From Serinus canaria (Eukaryota > Chordata > Aves > Passeriformes > Fringillidae), in contig NC_066317.1 of assembly GCF_022539315.1 (NCBI RefSeq), positions 51,812,435 through 51,876,434 of the forward strand: a stretch of DNA of 64,000 bases, in the 5' to 3' direction. Positions 53,641 through 64,000 of this stretch are shown piece by piece; within the stretch, counting starts at the first letter, position 1; each line of letters starts with the position of its first letter. The position numbers and the translations under genes were made by a program. The notes beneath the pieces were generated by a model. That model saw nothing but the letters and a program-made list of their open reading frames with translations, was not told the DNA's origin and did no database searches.

Positions 53641-55350
53641 TTACTAGATGAGTCCAGTTCCTTAATTTCCTATACTGGATGTGGCTGGTGACAATATTTC
53701 TGAACAAACCTATTTTTTGATGTCTAATTTTGTAATTAGGAACAAAAAAGGAAAACAGAAGTCCCACCTGCTCAGGTGCTATCTGTTATTTTAGGGAGCA
53801 CCTGTTTCTCAAGAAAGCATATTTGGATGATGTCATGTGTTTCAACAGTGTGCTGAAATTGAGATAATCTCCAAAAAACCAGTTTGATTCCACAGATTTT
53901 ATTAGTTTCGGTAATTTGACAGTTAATATACTGTCTGGAACTCATACTTCTGGTCTGTATAGCATTTTATGATAGACTTCTACAATTCATGGGCATGTGA
54001 AGAAGTACTTGCTTTGCAAGCTTTGAAGCTTCCTGTTTGAAATATTTATTTCACTGAATACTCTAATTCAACTACTGAAGAAAATTATAGTCAAATTCTA
54101 TTCACTTTTGGTAAATTACTCATTCACTTCTCTAGTAGCTTTCATCTACTACTTTGTCCTACTGTTTCAGTCTCATTTCCTTCAAAACAATTCCATATTT
54201 CTTACCACACTTCCTTGGCTTTCTCAGAATCCCATTATGAGACCCATTATAATACATCTATTACATGAAGTAGTAGCAACTTTGAGAGATGTTTTCAGAT
54301 GGTTGCCTACAGTAATTTTAAGACTTCCTTTCTGATTGATAACTCATTAAGATCTCCCAATCTTGTAGTTGTGGCTTTCATATATTGTAGCTTTACAATT
54401 CAGATTCTTTCAAGGTGTCCTTTCATGTAATTTCTTGAGTCTCTTGATAATTATGTCTCTAAATACTTTGTGTAAACTACCATCAAAATCAAAATTAATT
54501 TTTAGGGTGCTTTATGACCTGGGAAACTGTGCAATTTCTGGAGGAGATGAAGAGTTGTGGGTCAAGTTTGCAAGTATATCACATTTTTTTCAAGTAATTT
54601 AGCCTACTACAAAAGATTAATTTATATTGTTCACTAGTTTCACCAAACCTTCAAAATGTAAACCTGGAAAGTCTTGACATTTGAAAAATCTCATTCTGCT
54701 GAAACAAACAAGTTATATTCCTTTGGTATATTTCTATGAATTGAAATATCAGTATGACAGGTCCTAGGAGTATCATAAGTGCCTGCTAATATTTGTCACA
54801 CCTTTATAGCATTAAAGTAATCCCATGGTGTTTTGTAGGAGCAAAAAAAATTTTTTGGTAATTTCTAAGGATAAATATAACAAAGATAATAAACACAGCT
54901 GCTGAATACATATATTGATTTTCTACAGCAACAACAATACAAAAGACAATGGTTTGATGCAGGAGTGGTTTAAAATCAATGCTAACCTAAGTAAGTTAAA
55001 TCTGTTTTATCTTCAAAAGCTCTGGACTAGAATCTAGTTTCTGCAAAGCAAATGAGATGAAAATGTCCTTAGAAAAATCCCATACTTACAGGTTGTACTG
55101 CTTGTATTAAACCAAGAAATAGCTGATATTAATCCTAGAAAAACAGCAAGGCATTTTTCAATACCAAAAAAGCCCACCCAGAACGTGCCAGGTTAATTTT
55201 GATGTAAACATGGGAACTATGTATTGTGTTTTAAAGGCAACAAAACATAGTGGCATTACATGTGAATTTCAGCCTTTTTTATCTAATAACATCTGATAAA
55301 TTCTACTTGATTGTTCTCACTCTCTCAGGACAGTCATACTATTTTTTCCA

Positions 55351-55976
55351 TGCAAGATCATCAGGTCTAACCATTAGATTAACATTGCCAAGCCTGCCAC
55401 TAAACCATGTCCCTAAATGCCACATCTACACATCTTTTAAATACCTTCAGGACTCAACCAGTTCCCTGGAGAGCCTCTTCCAATGCTTGACTGCCCTTTT
55501 GATAAGGAAATTTTCCCTCCCTTGGCCCAACTTGAGGCTTCTCTCTCTTGTCCTATCTCTTGCTCCTAGGGAGGAGACACCAATCACCACCTCACTAGAA
55601 CTTACTTTCAGGTGTTGTAGAGGAGATAAAGTCCCCCTGAGTCTCCTTTTATTTAGGTTGAACAACCTCAGCTCCCTCACCTGCTCCTGGTAAGATTTGT
55701 GCTCTGAACTTTCCCCAGCTCCATTCTCTGGATCCGCTCCAATCCCTCAATGTCTTTCTTGTGCTGAGGAGCCCAAAATCCTGGACACAGGATTTAAGGT
55801 ATGGCCAGGTACATGGGGACAATCACTGCCCTGGTCCTGCTGGGCACATTATTTTTGATACAGGCCAGATGCCATTGGCCTTCTTGGCCACCTGGGCACA
55901 CCCTGGCTCATATTCATCAGGCTGTGGATCAGCACCACCAGCTCCTTTTCCTACTGACAGCCTTCCAGCCACTCTG
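55351..55976 (-). mobile_element. CR1 LINE fragment of an older-looking type
   Basis: On the plus strand the reversed element opens GCAAGATCATCAGGTCTAACC and passes AAATGCCACATCTACACATC, GAGGAGACACCAATCACCACC and CCTTCTTGGCCACCTGGGCA, all landmarks of CR1 read in reverse. The terminal tail repeat and about 40 bases next to it are absent or too decayed to see. The 5' cut is near 55976. The long block between coding end and tail differs from the copies at 30 and 50 kb, so this is another subfamily. Confidence 0.9.
55447..55680 (-). pseudogene. CR1 ORF2 C-terminal remnant
   Basis: The minus-strand frame reads MRELRLFNLNKRRLRGTLSP and later RDRTRERSLKLGQGRENFL and VKHWKRLSRELVES. This is the conserved C-terminal end of CR1 ORF2. 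It remains open for 77 codons without a frameshift, though several conserved positions are changed. Upstream of it (55681-55976) similarity continues in a broken frame. Confidence 0.85.
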
Positions 55977-57802
55977 ATAATTGTAGTTAATTTTATTTGC
56001 ATGTATCTTGTGGACAGCTGTAAATTCAAAAGCTGAGTTATATTTATTAATATTATTTTTAAAATCCTATATAATTATCCAAAAATAGTCAAATAATTCA
56101 ATGAAATTAATATATTTAAAAGCATGATTACTCATACAATGTTAGAAATGATAGCATAAGATATTTATAATCAGCAAAATTTTTTAAAATATCTTGAGTT
56201 TTTTCTGATTAGCAAACCTGTGCATAGAATTACACAGTTTTGTTCATTCATTTTACCAGATTTTGGAACACAGGGGAAACACTTACTTTTCTGTCTAAAT
56301 ATTAAAAATCATCCTGCTAAATATTTCCAGCTTTTTATCATTTGTATTTGCAAACTACATACAGCATTTTTGTCTATAAAGAGTAAAGTGCAATAATACT
56401 TTTTTTCTGTTCAAAATCATTATCTACTTTTTGTGTAATATTTGTGTGCAGTGTGTGTGCAGAAGAGAAAAAGCATACAGAGAAATTCCATTACAGAAGC
56501 AATCCCTGGAAAGGGAAGACTGATGACTCCAACTATCCTTGTCTATTAAGAATAATGTTAAAATGTGGAGTCTTTTGTTTGGAAATTTCTTATAGGAGTA
56601 AAATTGATTCAGGACATATTACTCCTAGAAATTGCTAATTAGTATACTCACTCTGAAAAATGGAAAGAACTATTGAATTTGTGCAATGCCTTAATAACCT
56701 CAAAGAAAATTAATGTATTTCATATTTTGAGAAAAGTTAGGAAGAGGCAAAATTTTAACTTCATATTCTAATTACACATCATTACTTTCACTATGCATGT
56801 TAGATCTGCCTAAATTTCTGATGCACTTTTCTAACGGGTGTTACCTCTTGCAAGCCTCAGAATATCAGGTAATCCTGATTATTAAAGTGGAGGGAATTTT
56901 AACAAGTGAGCAGATAGCAACTTCAGTCCTTTTTTTCTGAAATCAATTTATGACTGTCATCTCATTTGCAACTTAGGTGTCAGAAGTGATGTGCTTTGCT
57001 CTGTAGTTTTCTCAACCTTGCTACTCACAAGATGATACTCTTATAGTCTAAGCTGTTTTAATGTATAATTCAAGGAAGCATGTGGTTGGCAAGAGTTCTT
57101 ATCCTGGATTTTTAGTGTCTTCTTTCCTATATTTACACACTTAGTGACAGTTCAGTACCTACTTGCTTTGAGTTTTGAAGTCATGAGGTTAAAGTCTTAA
57201 GTTGACATTTCCAAAGTCAGATGTTCTAGGATTACATTTAGAAGTTTTTAAAGTGAGGCTTTTTACTTCCTGAACCAAGAGTGAGAACACAAATTGGGCT
57301 TAGAGAAGCCCCTGAAAGTTTCTCTAAATAATAAATCCTTCCATCCGTACATTTTGCAGGATGAAGTACCACATTCTTTGTTATGAAAGCAGAAAGACCT
57401 CTCTGGTTTTTCATCTGAAGAGCTGGTAGATTCATAATCATGGCTGTATTGGGGTTTTTCTCCACTATTCCCTTCAGTCCCTTCAGAAATTACTACCTGA
57501 ATGTTTTACATAACATAAAACAAGTTTTCTGATTATGTGCATCACAGAAGACAGGAAGAAAGAATTTTATTAAATCATACAAGAATGCGATGTTATTTAG
57601 AATCCTACTATAATCTCAGTAGTAACTTTACTGCATGAGATCCTCAGTAAACATGAAGTTGGTCTAATCTGCAGTTGTGTGTTCTAATCTTCTCACTCAA
57701 AACTCACTAGCATTTTCCACTATTACTTACAGAGAAAGGAACTATTTTTGTCCTTTCTTGGGCTTGACATCATGAGTGGATTTAAAATTCAAGTAGGTCT
57801 GA
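55977..57802. other. AT-rich DNA without a supported gene
   Basis: No repeat or gene recognised between the two CR1 fragments. Confidence 0.5.
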
Positions 57803-58883
57803 CAGAATCACAGAATATCCTGGGTTGGAGGGGACCCACAAGGATCATTGAGTTCAACTCCTGTTCCTTGATTTTATCATCCTCACACCATGTGACCAAG
57901 AGTGTTGTCCAAATACTTCTCAAACTGTCAATGGTGTTGTGACCACTTCCCTGGGGAGCCTGTTCCAGTGCCCAGTATCCCTCTGGGAGAAGAATCTTTT
58001 GCTAAGATCCCACCCAAACCCCCCTGACACAGCCTCAGGCCATTCCCTCGGGTCTTGTCACTGGTCACCCCAGAGATCAGTGCCTGCCCCTCCTCTTCCC
58101 CTCATGAGGAAGCTGTAACTGCAATGAGATCTCCCTTCAATCTCCTCTTCCTGAGTGACCTCAGCTGATCCTCATATGATTTCCCCTCAAGGCCTTTCAT
58201 CATTTTTATTGGTCTCCTTTAGATACTATATAAGAGGTTCATACATTTTTTACATTGTGGTGCCCAAAACTGCTCACAGCACTCGAGGTGAGGCTGCCCC
58301 AGCTCACAGCAGAACAAAACAATCCCCTGCCTTGCCCAGCTGGTGATGCTGATGCTCTCCAGGACAGTGTTGGTCATTTTGGCTGCCAGGACACTGCTGA
58401 TTCATGTTCAACTTTCCATTGGCCAGGACCCCCAGGTCTCTTTCTGTGGCACTGCTTTCCAACAGCTCATTTCCCAGTCTGTACATAAATCCAGGGCTGT
58501 CCCATCCCTGGTGCAGAATCCAGCTCTTTTGCTTGTGGAAATTCACATGGTTGGTGATTGCTCAGCCCTCTGATATGTCAACAACTCTGTTCAGAGCCTC
58601 CCTGATTTTAAAGTCAATAACTCATTCCATTTTTGTATAATCTGCAACTTTCTCAGTCCTTCCCAGTCCTGTGCCCAAGGCATTTATAAAGATGTTGAAG
58701 AGCACAGGGCCAAGGATGGAGCGCTGTGGAACCCCACTAGTGACAGGTCACCAGCCTGATGTCACCCCATTGACTGTAACCCTTTGTGCCTGACCTGTGA
58801 GCCACTTGCTCACCCATCACATGATGTGTTTATCCAGCTGTGTGCTGGACATTTTTTCCAGAAGGGTTCTATGAGAGATAGTA
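57803..58883 (-). mobile_element. CR1 LINE fragment, about 1.1 kb, songbird type
   Basis: The plus strand opens CAGAATCACAGAATATCCTG and GGACCCACAAGGATCATTGA, the reversed 3' end of a CR1 type whose tail is shared with the SINE at 36.8 kb. It continues through CGGGTCTTGTCACTGGTCAC, a block reading LGVLANGKLN on the minus strand, and ends near 58883 after CAGAAGGGTTCTATGAGAGA. The 5' end is truncated within the reverse transcriptase region. Decay is marked, with several frame breaks. It is the longest CR1 piece in the window. Confidence 0.92.
58304..58546 (-). pseudogene. CR1 ORF2 remnant (after the catalytic motif)
   Basis: The minus-strand frame contains FMYRLGNELLESSATERDLG followed by VLANGKLNMNQQCPGSQ, the CR1 segment that follows the reverse transcriptase core. 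Farther upstream, around 58730-58690, the minus strand keeps a [14 protein letters not shown] block, but the FADD catalytic motif is not preserved. It is non-functional. Confidence 0.88.
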
Positions 58884-61090
58884 ATGACTGGTTTAATATT
58901 GACTTTTCAATAGCATGAATATTCCACTAAAAGAATTGCAGCTACAAAATATGGCTTGAATTTTGCAAAATTCATAAAATTTAAGATACAAAACCACAAA
59001 TTCTTATTGTTTCACTGCTGTAAGTCTAGTGCACATGTCTTGAAAACAGCTCCTTTACACTATACTTATAATGGGTTGAGAGAAAAACATAACCATTTTC
59101 TAGTATGTGTCATGAGACAAAAATTTTCTAAGAAAGAACGTCACTTGTAATGAAATATTTATGCCTTCTTGTTTTGTAAATAATTAAATAAATTTTTGTC
59201 TTATATAGGCAAATTAATTGAGATTTCAGTCAGATGTTTCTTATGTGGATCTGTATGTGCACATTACCATTCAGTATAATGGGAAGTTCATCTCTCATCA
59301 ATATGTAAAGAGAAATGAAATCCACATACAATCTCCTGATGTCATGCACATTGGTTATATGATTTAGACTAGGTAATATAGATAGAATACCTCTGGCCTC
59401 TGTATTTCAGAAAAGGCAAAGAAATTTGGGACAGTGTACAGAAAACAAATTAACATGAGAATGGGAGAGAGGATGACCTGTAGATATTAAAAGTTTAGAT
59501 CACAAAAACCCACTAATATTCTTCTTTTGTGGTGAAATGCAGTCCTGATTATACTAGGGTGAGAAAAATATACTGAGAAATTACAGAATTACCAACTGAT
59601 TAATGAGAGAAAATCCTTGGCAATCTTCACAATGTCTTGGAAGTTCCTAGGGAAATTTTTTAATTCTTTCAGTAACAGATTCCACCCACAGGTCTTTGCT
59701 TTCTGCAGTCTCATCCATCCACTCATCATCTGGTCTTTTGTTGAGAGTCAGAAACAAGTTTGTTCTAGGAACCGATGCTTTGAATTTTAAGGATCTTTTA
59801 TAGTTTAGGGGTTTTATTACTAAATAACCTCATTCCTTTTTATCCCAAGTAGACAGTACCAGAGCAAGCACCTAAAGGATAAGGAAGTCCATGGCAACTG
59901 AGTGTAGAGACTTATCACTGATTGAATTGTACCTGTCTTTTAAAAGAACATAAAAATCTGCTTCTTTCAGAACAAAACAAAAAAGCACTTTTTGGGGTTT
60001 TTTTTTGACGGCTAAACTTTCGTGAACAGAAACATCTTTCTGCTCATAACTCAAAGAAAATTTTTGTTTTTTTTTTTTTAATGGTCAGCATCCAGAAACA
60101 TTGTTTTCAAATGCAAACTTGAAAAATTTGACAAGATTGAATAAAGTCTGAAAACAGAGTAAAATCAAATATTAGGGATTGATCTCAAATTAATAGAAAG
60201 GTATATAGATGAAACTGTATCTAGTGAAAAACCACATGATTTAAATATAAAAATCAATTTGTTGAAGTTTTGTAACAAAAATATTACTAAAATCAAAAAG
60301 TTCTTCTTCTGTAAAAGAAACTTCATATTTTATTCTTAGATAGCACTTAAAATATCTTCTCAACATCAGGAAATGCTAAAGTATCTGAAGTGGCTGCCAA
60401 CAGCATAATATCAAAAGCTAGTTACTCTAAAGGTAAAAACTAACAAATATTATGTCTTTCATATTCCTAACTCTGGAGCATGCAGGCAGTTATTCCCTTA
60501 TTTTTAGCTACACTAATGCTGATTTTATCTTCCCTAAATTCCAAAAATATACTGAAATACTTATCAAAAAATCAGACTATTTTTAAAGACCTGCCTTTGT
60601 TTTATTATGATCTGATTAATTTGATCAGAGCACAGAATATTGGTGAGGTATACTAGTCCCAATCCCCTGGAAAAATTGAGACATACACCTTCAAAACAGC
60701 CATACTTTAATTTACTTATTGATCTTTCTGTCATTTCTTATGCAAACAGAAGTTAAGAAAACATTGAGAATCAGCCTTTCTGGAGTTTTCCATCTGTTTA
60801 AAATCAATACCTTTTTGCTGCAAGGCACAAAGTACATTATATAAATGTTTTTTAGAAACACTGGGAAAACAGTAGTATAACATAATAACTCTATATTTAT
60901 AATATAAAATATTTTAACACCAATTATAATATATTAGAACTGAAAAGCAAAAAATATACTGCACAATGGCTGTATAAAAATCTCTCAAGAATTCAAGTCA
61001 CCGTTCTTTCAATGCATTTTGTACCAAGAATATATTCAACCAAAGTATCAATTTTAAATTTTTAAATTATTAACTTTAAATTAAATTCAA

Positions 61091-61140
61091 AATTATTATT
61101 ATTATTAGTAGTAGTAGTAATGGTAATAATAATAATAATT
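61091..61140. repeat. Compound trinucleotide microsatellite (ATT)n(AGT)n(AAT)n
   Basis: ATT units pass into AGT units and then, after TAATGG, into AAT units. The last part is a rough reverse complement of the first, so the run could fold on itself. Confidence 0.85.
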
Positions 61141-61297
61141 TTAATGTGTATATATAAAAATAAAAAAGGTGACTTGAATCTGTTAAGAAAAGCTAGGCCT
61201 GTGTATTTTGTCTGTCTCTTCAAGCATTCTTTGCCGTTATAAAGCATGCTGACAAGATATAATTTAGCAAAACAAGCCATGTCATTCTTTATATAAA

Positions 61298-61313
61298 AAG
61301 AAGAAGAAGAAGA
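61298..61313. repeat. Short (AAG)n run
   Basis: Five AAG units in a purine-rich stretch that continues imperfectly to about 61330. Confidence 0.8.
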
Positions 61314-61640
61314 TAAAAAAGAAGGATAGAAGCTTAATTGTCTGTAAAAGTTACAAGAAGCATATGGCTGCTATGCAAATTGTGCCAGTCCTCTCAATGG
61401 AAGACCTGGAGCACATTTCCACAAGAAGAACATTTATCCATATGAGAATTTGGGGGAGGAGAGCTAGAATAATATTCTATAAAAGAAAGTTTTGAGAAAA
61501 GAAGGTGAATGAGTCAATATATGTTTTTCTAATACAAGAAATGTGCTTTATGAAGTTTAAATTGGTTTGTGTAATTTGATATTAAGTAATTTGATGATTC
61601 AGACTAACTTTGAATTATGGCATAATAAAGTGTTATTTTC

Positions 61641-61713
61641 TTGGTGTTTTGGGTATTTTTTTGTTTTGATTTGGTTTGGTTTTGGGTTTGGGTATTATTT
61701 TTTTGGTTTTTTT
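61641..61713. repeat. T/G-rich low-complexity tract
   Basis: Runs of TTTTGGG, TTTGGTTTGG and TTTTGGGTTTGGG in about 70 bases with very few A and one C. The repeated G-runs are short, so a G-quadruplex is possible but not strongly indicated. Confidence 0.75.
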
Positions 61714-62199
61714 AGATACAGTCCGTTTGGGAGTCAAGAAGAGATAAACATTTTCACTTTTTTTTCTCTTGCATTTACTTTATTTAGAAATTGGTTGCTG
61801 TTACTGCAGTGCCCTGAAAAATCTCTCTCATTCTTCTATGTCTGATTCTCTGTTTCAATTTCACCTGGACTGACATATTTATTTAATTCCTTTTGCTAAC
61901 ATGAATGGTTTAGTTGTTAGGGTTTTTAATCTAGTTTTTTGTTTTCTTTTTCTAGTTGTGATTCACAAGAGATACTGCTTCAGTTTTACATCTAAGCATT
62001 GTTTATCCTTTTCATTGATTTGCATTTTTTAGTTTGCAACTTCGAAACCATTAATAAAATCTTAAAGTCAAAACTCTAAAAAGTGTTGAGTCATTTCAGT
62101 AAAAAAAGGGAAAGATGTGCAAACTACAGTTTTTCTGATTATGGTGACACAAAAGAAATTGAATGGCAAATATTCACAATGACAGCAGATGAGAGAAAC

Positions 62200-62600
62200 A
62201 GCACCAACAAGAGATGATCTGAGGTGGTGTGGTCCAAATAGTAATGACAATATGTCTGACAATAAGTTATAGATCAAAGTTTTATTGAGGCAGTAGGAAA
62301 CATGAGCAGCAGCATTCCCAAATGGCAACTGAGTCCCTGACAGCTGAGGGTCATAAGTGATGCCACACCTCCAGTGACCTGCCAGGGGCTCTTGGTGTTT
62401 GGGTTATCACAGCAGCCAATAAAGCAGCAACAGCATTGAAGGGATGCAGATACGTGAGTGTTTGGAGATGAAAAAGGCAGATGGAAGAGGGATTTTACCT
62501 TTTCTTGATTGATATGATTGCTCCTATATTTGTCACTTTGAAGTCTTTGTATTCTCAGTATGTCCAACTGAAGATGTCACTGCAATGTCAATTACTGATA
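62200..62600 (-). mobile_element. Possible LTR-like or transcript-end sequence
   Basis: The minus strand has CTCAATAAAACTTTGATC near 62290-62272, which resembles a retroviral R-U5 junction with AATAAA, and the stretch before it is richer in G+C. I found no clear TG...CA ends, primer site or coding remains, and the minus-strand frame at 62274-62567 is unrecognised. A processed pseudogene end or plain unique DNA is equally possible. Confidence 0.25.
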
Positions 62601-64000
62601 ATTAAAGAACATGGGGCATGGCCCAGGATGCATTCATATCCTTCAACTGCTTGACATTAACACTACAAAACATCCTAGAGTTGATACAGATGTTTAGTCC
62701 ATCAGCCTGTAAAAGCCTGGAAATTTTTGTGAAAATGGGATAAAAGATACTCAGAACCAATGTCAGAACTCTTTGAGACGGAACACTTTGATGTATTTCT
62801 CCAGTAACTAGAACAGTGAGTCTGAGTCTATGTGTTATTGTGATAAGAATAAAAGAGTCACCTGGCCATGGTCCCTTATGGTTTTCAAAATATGTTCCTT
62901 TACATGGTTTTGTTTTCAATCCCTACTATGTGAATATAAGCATTTTTTTTTTTCAAGTTCTGTCCCTAAAGAGGTATTTTCAACTTCAGCTTTACTAGTC
63001 CGTTCCAAATGAAATGCTGCTATTTTTTTCTACTAATAACACAAATTTATGAAAAAGTTTAAATAATTATAATATTGATACGAAATTGATTTTTTTCCTA
63101 TAAAGTGAAAATGCTGAAAAAGATATCAGGTGAGCATAAAATTTCCTTTTAATGATTTTGGGTTTTGTAGAAGTTTGGTGAAATATCCTGTTAATAAAAA
63201 AAACAAAACATTCTGCTTACTAGTCATCTCCAAGTATCAGATCTTTCCTTGAACAATACTGAAGAAAGGTGTTTTTCTTGGGGGAAAGCCACATGTCATC
63301 ACCTCAGCATTAGGGATGACATTTGATTTCAGACATCAGTCATATCCGTGTCAACACTTGTGATATCTCCTTGGGAAACATTGCAGATCAAAATATTAGC
63401 ATTCATTATTTTTCCACATCAAACAGCTGTTCTCAGAGTCAAAGTTGGAAAAGGAAGTAAAGGAAAATGAAAAAAAAAAACAACAACGAAACTAAACTAT
63501 AAAATGATGTATTGCCAGTTTGAAAATGTTATCAGAGACCAAAACTTGTCATAATGACTGTTAATGAGATCATGTACTGAAAGAGAATATAAAAAAGAGG
63601 CTGAGATGAGACTGTAATAATAATTATAAAGGGATTAAATTATAACTTGTTTAAACAATGCAAGGACTGATCAATGAATTAAGTATCATTCAAGACAAGT
63701 AAGATCAGCAAAGGCGAGTCCCAAATGATAGCACAGACTATCTAACAGGATCTGATAATTAATAATGACAACTGTGACAGAAGTTTCTACTTTTAATAAA
63801 TAAATCTTATCAGAAACTTAGTTAAGAGGCTGCTTGCAAAGCAATTTCTCTGTCTTCCTGTGTGAAGACTGTTTCAAGATATGGTATTGATCAAAAGCTA
63901 AATACAGCAGATGCATTAAAATTTTAGTGATTAATAAATTAATAAAATTTAGTTATTAATAAATTGCTTCATAGGTCAGCAATCATAAAACAGGTAAAGA

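Larger units (their letters stand above)
51218..55350. other. AT-rich DNA with two GC-richer islands, no supported gene
   Basis: Apart from the islands at about 52090-52400 and 53280-53640, listed separately, I see no identified transposon. Frames such as 54108-54335 (+) and 54369-54602 (+) are AT-rich and resemble nothing known. Confidence 0.5.
58884..64000. other. AT-rich DNA without a supported gene
   Basis: Contains T/G tracts at 59989-60007 and 61641-61713, trinucleotide repeats at 61091-61140 and 61298-61313, and a possible LTR-like patch at 62200-62600 (listed apart). No exon or RNA gene recognised up to the window end. Confidence 0.5.

Noticed and set aside
55250..55693. 147-codon plus-strand frame, the longest in the window
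   Set aside because: It runs antisense over the CR1 fragment at 55351-55976, whose minus strand carries the real ORF2 remains. It is a shadow of the repeat.
1..64000. CRISPR arrays, operons, phage or plasmid modules
   Set aside because: No regular spaced repeats, no dense coding and clear vertebrate retrotransposons; the DNA is eukaryotic.

Overview
The window looks like nuclear DNA from a bird, most likely a songbird (Passeriformes). It is AT-rich, has no compact gene arrangement, and carries several CR1 LINE fragments with the avian octamer-like tail (repeats of ATTCTATGAT). It also has a tRNA-derived SINE of the TguSINE1 type, which I know from zebra finch and other passerines, and avian endogenous-retrovirus LTRs. 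I found no protein-coding exon, rRNA, functional tRNA, CRISPR array or prokaryotic feature that I can support. The open frames are either remains of CR1 reverse transcriptase or short frames with no recognisable family. The stretch is intergenic or deep intronic; the sequence alone does not say which.

Layout. At 428-913 is a solo LTR read on the minus strand, with matching terminal inverted repeats, a TATA box, a polyadenylation signal and a perfect palindrome just upstream of the TATA box. A possible second retroelement end (+) follows at about 975-1250. From there to 16 kb is anonymous AT-rich DNA with small tandem duplications clustered near 7.2-8.7 kb. A short LTR-like fragment lies near 16.28-16.35 kb. 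A large, GC-richer avian ERV LTR (minus strand) fills 19439-20365. Five CR1 pieces follow: 30061-30845 (-), 40842-40939 (+), 50784-51217 (+), 55351-55976 (-) and 57803-58883 (-). The SINE is at 36745-36885 (+). GC-richer islands that I cannot classify lie at about 43.44-43.75, 52.09-52.40 and 53.28-53.64 kb.

How the parts relate. The elements are independent retrotransposon insertions, not an operon or pathway. One functional link is visible: the last 58 bases of the SINE match, without gaps, the end of the CR1 at 57.8 kb (48 of 58 by hand count). This is the expected relation between a SINE and the LINE whose machinery copies it. The most unusual structures are the 22-bp-arm palindrome in the first LTR, the internally deleted CR1 at 30.06 kb, and at least ten strand-asymmetric A/C (or T/G) tracts scattered over the window. 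I did not find a convincing new multi-gene system.
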